A stretch of DNA of 64,000 bases from Enoplolaimus lenunculus. Its lineage: Eukaryota > Nematoda > Enoplea > Enoplida > Thoracostomopsidae. Position 1 is the first letter of the stretch, and each line of letters opens with the position of its first letter. A program made the translations under genes and the position numbers. Shown in pieces: positions 56,961-64,000 of the stretch. The stretch lies in assembly GCA_030248215.1 (NCBI GenBank), contig JASANG010003764.1, positions 124,001 to 188,000 of the forward strand. The letters run 5' to 3'. Under the pieces are notes generated by a model. The model was not told the DNA's origin and did no database searches. It worked only from the letters and a program-made list of their open reading frames with translations.

Positions 56961-59900
56961 TTACAATTTGCGTCTAATTTCACGATCTCGCTCTTTACAC
57001 TGACGTTTATGGTAGCGTTGTGCGACCGAATTTACAATGGAAATCACAAAATATACAACCATAACGTACATTAGAGCCGACAACATATGAGATAAATAGC
57101 TCGTTTTCTGAAACAGAACACTGAATTAAATTTAATTGTCAATCTGTACATAGATTCCAGTACTCCCCTACTGTGTGGCTGAAATCCTTCAACGAACTTA
57201 TGTAACTACTTTATCCTCACTTAACACCTTTCTGCTTGAGTTTAAAAGTACCAGTCACTAACCATCCATTGGAAGAATACTCGTGTAATCCAGAAATACT
57301 AATTTTCGAATGAAAGCAAACACTGCAAAACAAATGTTACCTGGACGTTGTGTGCTCCAGGCTTTCGATGGAACTTCGTTTTCTGCTCTTGAAGAAAATT
57401 TTTGAACGGTGACTGAATCTTCGGAATGGGCCTACAATAAAATAAAGAAATAATTTTTCACGTCCGATTCTGCGGTAAACAAAATAACAAATGCACTCAG
57501 CGAAACAACAGCTATACAGCACAACAAATTGCTTCAAAAACGCAAAAAACACCGTATAATAAGCAACCCTTGAAAATGTTAACGCGTCCTAAGCTTTGTA
57601 TTTACCATAAGTTGACCATAGTTTTAAGTAATATTTTAGTGTTGACAACGTTATGACCGCGTCTAATTTTCTCGTAACCCAGAACCTTTACCACTAGTAC
57701 CTGAGCAAGCTAATCAACTTATCAGCATGCCGTTCGCTAAAAGCGAATATCACAAACATTTTCTGAAACAACAATTAAATTATTACAACAGTCAAAAAAA
57801 CTACGCACAATGTGTATAAATGTAATGTAACTGGCCATAACCAGGACGACAGGGTTGAAAGACTACGTTAGCCGGCACGGGCGATAAAGCATAAAAACTT
57901 TTGAACCTCATCAGTAGTTCTAAACAGCTTCTCTATGGTCAACAAACTATATTTTTCCTGGTTTGAAATAGAAAACCTGTAAAAACTATTGAACGTATGA
58001 TTACTTCAAATTTTTAATATAAACATCGTAGGGCTATAATTTATTTAAAACTACCACTTTTCAAGGAAATCTATTTTAATAACAACTCACTTGAATATGC
58101 ATTTTGACAATCGCTTTTCCCACAAGTGTCGCGCCAAAAAACGTCCAAAATGGCACCATGAAATAGCCGCAAGTAATGCCTGCTAGATCAAATAATGGGT
58201 TCGGAATCTAAGAATCAAATAGAATTATGTAATTTATCAACTGATAACTAATTCGCTTAATGCCAACCAAACCATACTTTCAAACAAGAGTGTCTCGGCT
58301 GCAAGCGTGGCACCTGCTACAAGGTAACTATGTGATTTGAGTGGTAATTATCATTCAGATAACTCATTATAATTCAGAAAGAAGACAACTTTTCAGTACT
58401 TAGCTGGCTAAGCTTGAAAATCAAGGTCGGAGTTTCGCGAATCGTTTTATGTTTTGCACTCGGGAGTCGAAAGGGGGTGCCCCTTTGTCCCACAAGAACC
58501 TCAGAAACCAAAGATACCAATTTTGATAAGCATTTTGTTTGAAAGTTTATAATCCTAGGGTGTTAAACCTACTAGCTGTAGGCTAATTTGCATAATTTTT
58601 TACGCACAAGTTAGGAGTGTTTACATTATTTCACTAATAATTAAAGTTAAATACAAGCCATTTTATTTCGGTATTATTGGTTGTCAGGTGCGTGAAATCA
58701 GAAAAAATCATTTATAAGCATCCAAACAGATAAACGAATAGCTAACAAACTCTAACTAATTAGTAAAATATTAAATACGCCAATTTATGACATTTCACTT
58801 GGGAATTATCATTTTTACAGGTTTGTTGGTGTATCACACTATGTTCCGTAGGGTTTTTGGATAATAAACACATTAAATATGTCACTTAAAACGTTTTATA
58901 TTTGCAAATTAGCACGATACTCGCTAATTAGCATAATAACTATTCCCATTATTGCATTTGAGCATATTGTCAGTATGCAGATCCCAGTTTCACTCAATAC
59001 GTATAGCGTAGTGCACCTGCGACCAGTTAGTAGCTAAGAGTGTTGCGTATAAAATTTTCACATAAACATACCGAAGCGCAAATCAGAATGCCAAAAAATC
59101 CACCTTGTTTCACAAATTGTTCCATGCACAATTTTGCCCAATTGCCCCAACTCTGAAAAAATTCTATGAAAAGAAAAGCAAAAGTACAGTTACGGACAGA
59201 ATTAAGTGCAATCACGGTGGCGATCCAAACCGCGATTCTGATTATACAATCGCTCGTTTCTTTTACGTAATCACTTGCAAATGCGATTAGAACTGTTGCC
59301 GATTATTGCGATCACAATTAAATTTTCAATTGCTTGCAACCGCAGTTATAACCGCGGTTGCAGACGTGGCTGTGGTCGAACTGACGCAGTATGGCATCCA
59401 CAGAAACATCTAAAATTTAAAAGCTCACCCCAATGACAATTGCATTCCAATTACTAAATGTTTGAAAGACGAACCTTCTGCTTTGACACAAAGTTAAGCC
59501 CAGCTTTTTATAAGTCACCGCTCAACAGTCTGGCCGTCTTCCTAGGAAAACAGAAAGGCATTCACTATTTCAGACTCTAGATAAACCAGCAAGAGATATC
59601 ACTAATTATCAAACAAATAAACATTTTTACAACGGTTCCAAAAACCAAAACTTACCATTTCTTCCTCTTCATTTTCAGTGACTTCAAGCAACTGTTCAAA
59701 TTCTCGAAACTCGTCATTATCCGGTTCTTCACCCGAACTTCGAGCTATAAACAATTATTATAACAATAATAACAAATAATAACAGTTTGTCACATTATGT
59801 CAGATACGCTATGTTACCCAAATATCTTCTGCAGTCATCCCACAATAGCCTGTATATTGCACAAAAACTCACATACCAACAATAAAGCTGAACGACAGAA

Positions 59901-60830
59901 AATTTTCTAGATGGAATGAAAAATAGACAAAAGTCAAAATTTTTGTGCAGAAACAAACAACATTTGGCTTAATAGAAATGTAACCATATTAAACGTAACA
60001 ACTACTAGATTTGCAATATTTCAATCAAATATAGATTTAATTCTTACTTACCTAATTTTGCCATAAAATATGGTGGAAGCTCGCCAAGTGCGGTGCCAGC
60101 ACCCTAAAAACACTATAAACGTTTAACGATTTACACAGCTTAATGCTTGAAAACAATATCACGTGTAACCTGTATCATCATTAAAAGTAACGAACAAAAA
60201 AGAGCGAAAAATTAACTAGGATACATAACAGTAAAAATCATATAATCCTACATGAACATTATTAATTTATCCTATAATTAAAACACACACCAATAATTCA
60301 TGAAAAATATTCCGCTTACCAAAATGAAAAATATAAGCGACACACTCATAATATCGTCCTTAAGCATATATACGTTATGGAAAAAATTTATTTCACAATT
60401 TCAAATCCTAAGAAATTGTCTTCAATAATGGTATCACCTACAAATATCTAAAGTTGCGCATATCTGCTTAAATATAATCCACATCGGCATGAAGCCAAAC
60501 CCCACTCCATCCAACCTTCGACTCTTGTCCCTCATTAAAAGACTTACCCACATAAACGCTTCTGCACGAACTTTACTCATAATAGCCCATAGGGAAACAG
60601 CAGAAACTGCAAGTGCACTCTGGGTCGACGCCGAAATAATACTGTCATCTTCGACTGCAGAGTCAAGCGGCGACAGGGTTGTTGTTGTGATGTGCTGACC
60701 ATTGTTTGACGAAAAATTACCATACTGAAGCGAGGGTGAATGAAGTGGCTCTTCGTACGGACAAATAATTCTTAAAAATGCTCAATAATAATAATAATAT
60801 AATAATAATAATATAATAATAATAAGAATA

Positions 60831-60865
<35 letters not shown>

Positions 60866-63606
60866 GGCTAATGATAATACAATATAATAATATAACTACA
60901 AAAATAAAAGTACCATAAATAATAATAGCATTTACTCAAATTTTCACCTAAAGTATGCACAACTGCACAAAATCCCGAAGCTAAACATTAGTCGTAAATA
61001 AACTACATTACCAAAAAAAATCAACTACTATGCTAAAAATTTTGTAACCATAGTATTGAATAAACACTTACTCATCAGGATAAGGTGGCGCTGGAAAATT
61101 CAAGCTTTCACATTCGTAAGCTGCCATTGTCACAGCTGCAATATGCGGTCCCTGCAAGTCGAGGATAATAAATACAGTAACTATGATTAAGACAACACAA
61201 ACAGAAGCAAACCACATTTTCCACACGTTATTCCAAAAATAGCTAGCATCCACAAAAGACAATAATCGAACCAACAGCTCACCTTGCTAGGAAGGGCTAT
61301 GTTAGCTTATAAGCATGTCCCTAAGCCTGTCCCGAAACCTCAACATAAAAGATATAGCAATCAGTTGAAGCATAAAGTTTACTCAAGCATAAAGTTATCT
61401 CTTTCGCTGCACAAAAACGGTAGGCACGCTAATGAAAATACGCCAAAACTTTCATTTTCATGTTTGTGGCAAGCGTTAGACTATGATTACCAAAAAAAGT
61501 GTTAGGGTAGAGTTAACGCGTGACAAATTAAAATTTTCACGCGTTAACCCTACCTCGCGAGACATATTGTGGCAGGCTTTGAAATTATGATGCCAACGGC
61601 TCATTAGAACAATACTTCAGACGCATGTACAGATTTTAAAACCAAAGACATTATTTGAAGAAATGTTGTCAAAAATTATTCTTACCAAATACAGTAGGAA
61701 TGTATGCAAACCGGTGCCTAAACCAACACTAGACATAATACCAAGCCACGCCCAATAACACCACCAGAATAACTTCTTCTCCAGCGCGGCTAGAGCCTAA
61801 AAGTGTTTTTACAACATTTAACACGTTTATTATTTAGCTTTGAGTTACAGTAACGAAATTACGACGTGACAAGTGACAAGCATATATAAATTTTTAACAT
61901 TGCAACCATCCCATGCGCAATCAAGAAGGTACCTTCAGACGGCAAGCCAAGTATCAGCATACTCTTTTTGAAAATAAATTCATATTTCTTTGGCACAATC
62001 AAACAATTTAAAGCAGTATCCCGCACAGCAGCATTTAATTCAAACATTGTATTTCTTAAGTACGGCAGCACCCTGATATTTACTAAAAACAAACGTACTT
62101 TACGATGTGGTCCTGGCATTACGTGGAACGCAAACATGCTGCAAACTGCGGCGGCAAATAACACAACACTCAATAAATTCGTCCATAGCCTAAAAAGACA
62201 CAATCTTTCAACTCAATACCTAATAAGTTACAAACGTTTAAACAGTTTTAAAACTTTACCTGCACATCTTTTTTCAACTGAAAAACAAGATCATCAATAA
62301 ACAAACTTACATAAATAAAAATTACATTAACACGGTGTTTGTAAAAACAAATAACCAACTCCGAAACGCGCTCAGAAAGTCTGTTGCCAAAGTGGTCACG
62401 CGTATTAGTCTGACAATAACTAGTACTTGCAACGGTGAAATTTGGAATTGGTTAATACAAATCTTTGCCAACTGAACCCTATTCCGATTCTCATAAGTTT
62501 TTGTAGCGTTAGTGTGCGAAGAATTAGCGAAGTCAACTCAACTGCAACCAAAAAACCTATGTCAATAACACTATCCCGAATATACGTACCAACGTGACCC
62601 GTCCAACACCAAATGTCCACATTCAAACGCAAAATAATGAATAGTTGTAAACGGGCGTCGAAACAAATGAATGTGTGATCGCTCTATTTTATCCAATCGT
62701 AGTTGAGTAGTAATACGTTTGAGCGTCAATTTCGGAATTGAATAATTACGCCGAGCGCGTAAAAACGCAGCTGCGGCGCGCCATTTCTTTTTCTTACCGG
62801 CTGCAGTTGTTGTTGCCTGATACTGTCCTGGTGAAATATTATCACTACTTGTAGTACCATTGGAACCAGGGCTGGTAATGTTTGATTGAATGCTGCTAGT
62901 GGTAATATCTGGCGTTGATTGAACTGGTGAAACCTACAAATAGCATAGAAGAACCTATAATATGTACTTTTTTATTAACTCTAAAACAGGCACACCTAAA
63001 TAATTATACAACATTAAAGGCTTATTTTCTAAACTAAACCAACGAAAATTGAGTATTTCATTGATTGATTAGCGACATGATATTGCAATACAATATGTAG
63101 GCTCAAGATGGATAACAACAATACAAGCTATCAACTAATTTGCACTTAGACACCATGTTGAAATCTCTAAACATTTCCGACCGAGAATTCTCGCATTAGG
63201 TTCCAAACAATCTTAAATATTCGTTAAATTGCACCAATTCTGTGTGTGCGGTTCTTTGTTCACTTGCCGGTGATTTCTTGTTTTTTCCGCCACGTTCACT
63301 ATCACTCACGTCATCGCAGCCTAACATAAAAGACACACTCGGCAAAGCGGCGGAATCACTATTAAGATGCAGGAGTGGGTCTTTGCTCGAACCGGAATAG
63401 TGCTTCAACAAAGAAGTTACATTCTGGCGAACTGGCTCGCTAGTAGAATCACGAACAATTGAGCTAGACGATGGAGATTTGATTACTGCTTTCGATGGAC
63501 TAGATCTATTCCCACCGGTATTAGTGTGTTGCTGTTGTTGCTTTTTAGCACTATTCTGAGCGTTATGGTGCTTCGACGCCGCGGACTTACGCTTCTTTAC
63601 CGGCAT
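56961..63606 (-). CDS. VMP1: Vacuole membrane protein 1
   Basis: Exons in coding order: 63606-63235, 62933-62590, 62189-62099, 61796-61686, 61151-61072, 60770-60548, 60103-60052, 59744-59656, 59152-59072, 58207-58091, an uncertain exon starting at 57957, 57431-57341, 57107-56961 (stop TAA). Phases fit through 58091 (520 codons). Motifs: [110 protein letters not shown] and [19 protein letters not shown] (the VTT/DedA-like core), ending [22 protein letters not shown]1 is a multi-pass ER membrane protein with lipid scramblase activity needed for autophagosome formation and lipoprotein release. At about 630 residues it is longer than human (406) because of an N-terminal extension and a loop insert. 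Start: first ATG of the open exon, 63606. Confidence 0.95.
57872..57957 (-). CDS. VMP1: Tentative VMP1 exon
   Basis: After acceptor AAACCAG the frame reads [20 protein letters not shown], then FLCFIARAG, in the place where family members have a segment ending MVAFIGAVPG. The next exon begins [13 protein letters not shown]. Phase requires two bases at the end of this exon, but the expected spot (GCCGG-CTAACG) has no GT. Either the exon uses an unusual donor, or a short piece was missed. Confidence 0.45.
58555..58740 (+). repeat. Copy of the 180-bp AT-rich repeat
   Basis: GCTAATTTGCATAATTTTTT, TTTACATTATTTCACTAATA and ACAAGCCATTTTATTTCGGT align with the tandem copies at 8800-9170. VMP1 intron. 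Confidence 0.6.
59187..59390. mobile_element. Tc1/mariner-like MITE
   Basis: TA-CAGTTACGGACAGAATTAAG and GTGCAATCACGGTGGCGATC at the left, GCAACCGCAGTTATAACCGC inside; right terminus worn. VMP1 intron. Confidence 0.65.
60782..60866. repeat. (AAT)n microsatellite
   Basis: Interrupted AAT/ATA repeats over about 85 bp, directly before the acceptor region of the VMP1 exon that starts at 60770 on the minus strand side. Confidence 0.9.
61506..61552. repeat. Strong hairpin in a VMP1 intron
   Basis: AGTTAACGCGTGA and TCACGCGTTAAC form a 12-bp perfect stem around a 14-base AT loop, extended by GGTAG/CTACC outside one mismatch. Confidence 0.8.
62590..63606 (-). CDS. VMP1: VMP1 N-terminal extension exons
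   Basis: The first exon ([14 protein letters not shown], Lys-, Gln- and Ser-rich) and most of the second ([13 protein letters not shown], then [16 protein letters not shown]) are low complexity; only the end ([26 protein letters not shown]) aligns with human residues around 45-70. Human VMP1 has a short basic start, so about 150 extra residues precede the conserved part. They are basic and probably cytosolic. The donor chosen at 63235 is GTGCAA after HTEL, the only one found that keeps phase with GTTTCA at 62933. Confidence 0.8.
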
Positions 63607-64000
63607 TATTAATACTAGTTATATACATTGATATATAAATGTTTGTTTAAAAAGTCACTGATATAAGGCTTTGATACGTATATAGAAGAAAAATAGAAAT
63701 CATCATACAATTCTAACATAGAGATGTGTGCAGTCATAAAAAACTTGGAAATTCCAAAAATATACGTATGATTTGACTATCCAAATCTGACGGTAAGCTA
63801 CTGGAGGACTGGGTTATCATTCGGCCAAAGCCACCCAACCCGATTGGTCCCACGGCTCATTGTTCAAGCCTCCTTTTTAAGATTTTAGCCCACTCGCGGT
63901 TTAGTATTTAAGTCTTAAAATTTAACTCTTTTAGACGACAAACACACTTTTTTCTAAAACTTTTCAGTTATATACTTAAATTAGATAAGCGTGTATACAG
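63607..64000. promoter_or_regulatory. VMP1 upstream region
   Basis: Sequence 5' of the VMP1 start codon. No TATA box or motif is clear enough to name; a more GC-balanced patch around 63790-63880 stands out from the AT-rich flank. Included only to mark where the promoter should be. Confidence 0.25.

Noticed and set aside
61859-62203. Minus-strand 114-residue frame
   Set aside because: Only its first part (to the donor at 62099) is a VMP1 exon; the rest is intron read-through.

Overview
The window is nuclear DNA of an intron-rich, AT-rich animal. It carries three conserved metazoan protein-coding genes with short exons and GT/AG introns, separated and interrupted by many short inverted-repeat elements (MITEs), tRNA-derived repeats and one Ty3/gypsy-like retroelement fossil. 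The proteins do not name the species. Gene density, intron size and the vault-PARP gene would fit an invertebrate deuterostome such as a tunicate, but that is only a guess.

Layout. 1-1390 holds a degenerate minisatellite and intron-like sequence. 1391-18191 (+) is the 3' two thirds of a vault poly(ADP-ribose) polymerase gene (PARP4): VIT domain, VWA domain, conserved post-VWA region, a long disordered exon, a linker exon and a C-terminal region resembling the major-vault-protein-binding domain. Its BRCT and PARP catalytic exons must lie left of the window. 18192-36146 is about 18 kb without a recognised host gene. It contains MITEs, two near-identical 0.8-kb repeats and an incomplete Ty3/gypsy-like element (gag-protease, minus strand, 28628-32580) with a repeat-rich leader to about 35.2 kb. 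36147-52551 (-) is POLR3A, the largest subunit of RNA polymerase III, in 24 recognised exons; only the short first coding exon was not found. 52552-56960 is a spacer with two tRNA-like repeats. 56961-63606 (-) is VMP1, the ER scramblase/autophagy protein, with about 13 exons.

Functionally the three genes are independent housekeeping genes (vault particle ADP-ribosylation, Pol III transcription, ER-autophagy lipid handling); nothing suggests joint regulation. 

The most unusual observations are: (1) a ten-residue run in the PARP4 homologue, ARTKQTARKS, identical to residues 1-10 of mature histone H3, in an exon whose reading phase joins correctly to the conserved C-terminal exon; (2) four hairpins sharing the core CTAAC-CCC-GTTAG whose outer arms differ but keep pairing, in the retroelement leader; (3) two MITE families with 8-bp target duplications that carry hexamer microsatellites (TTCCGG and TTAGGC types); (4) a perfect 67-bp tandem duplication of a splice acceptor in POLR3A; and (5) a repeat family with a tRNA-Gly(CCC)-like core. 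All reading was done by eye; exon borders are inferred from splice consensus, phase and remembered family sequences.
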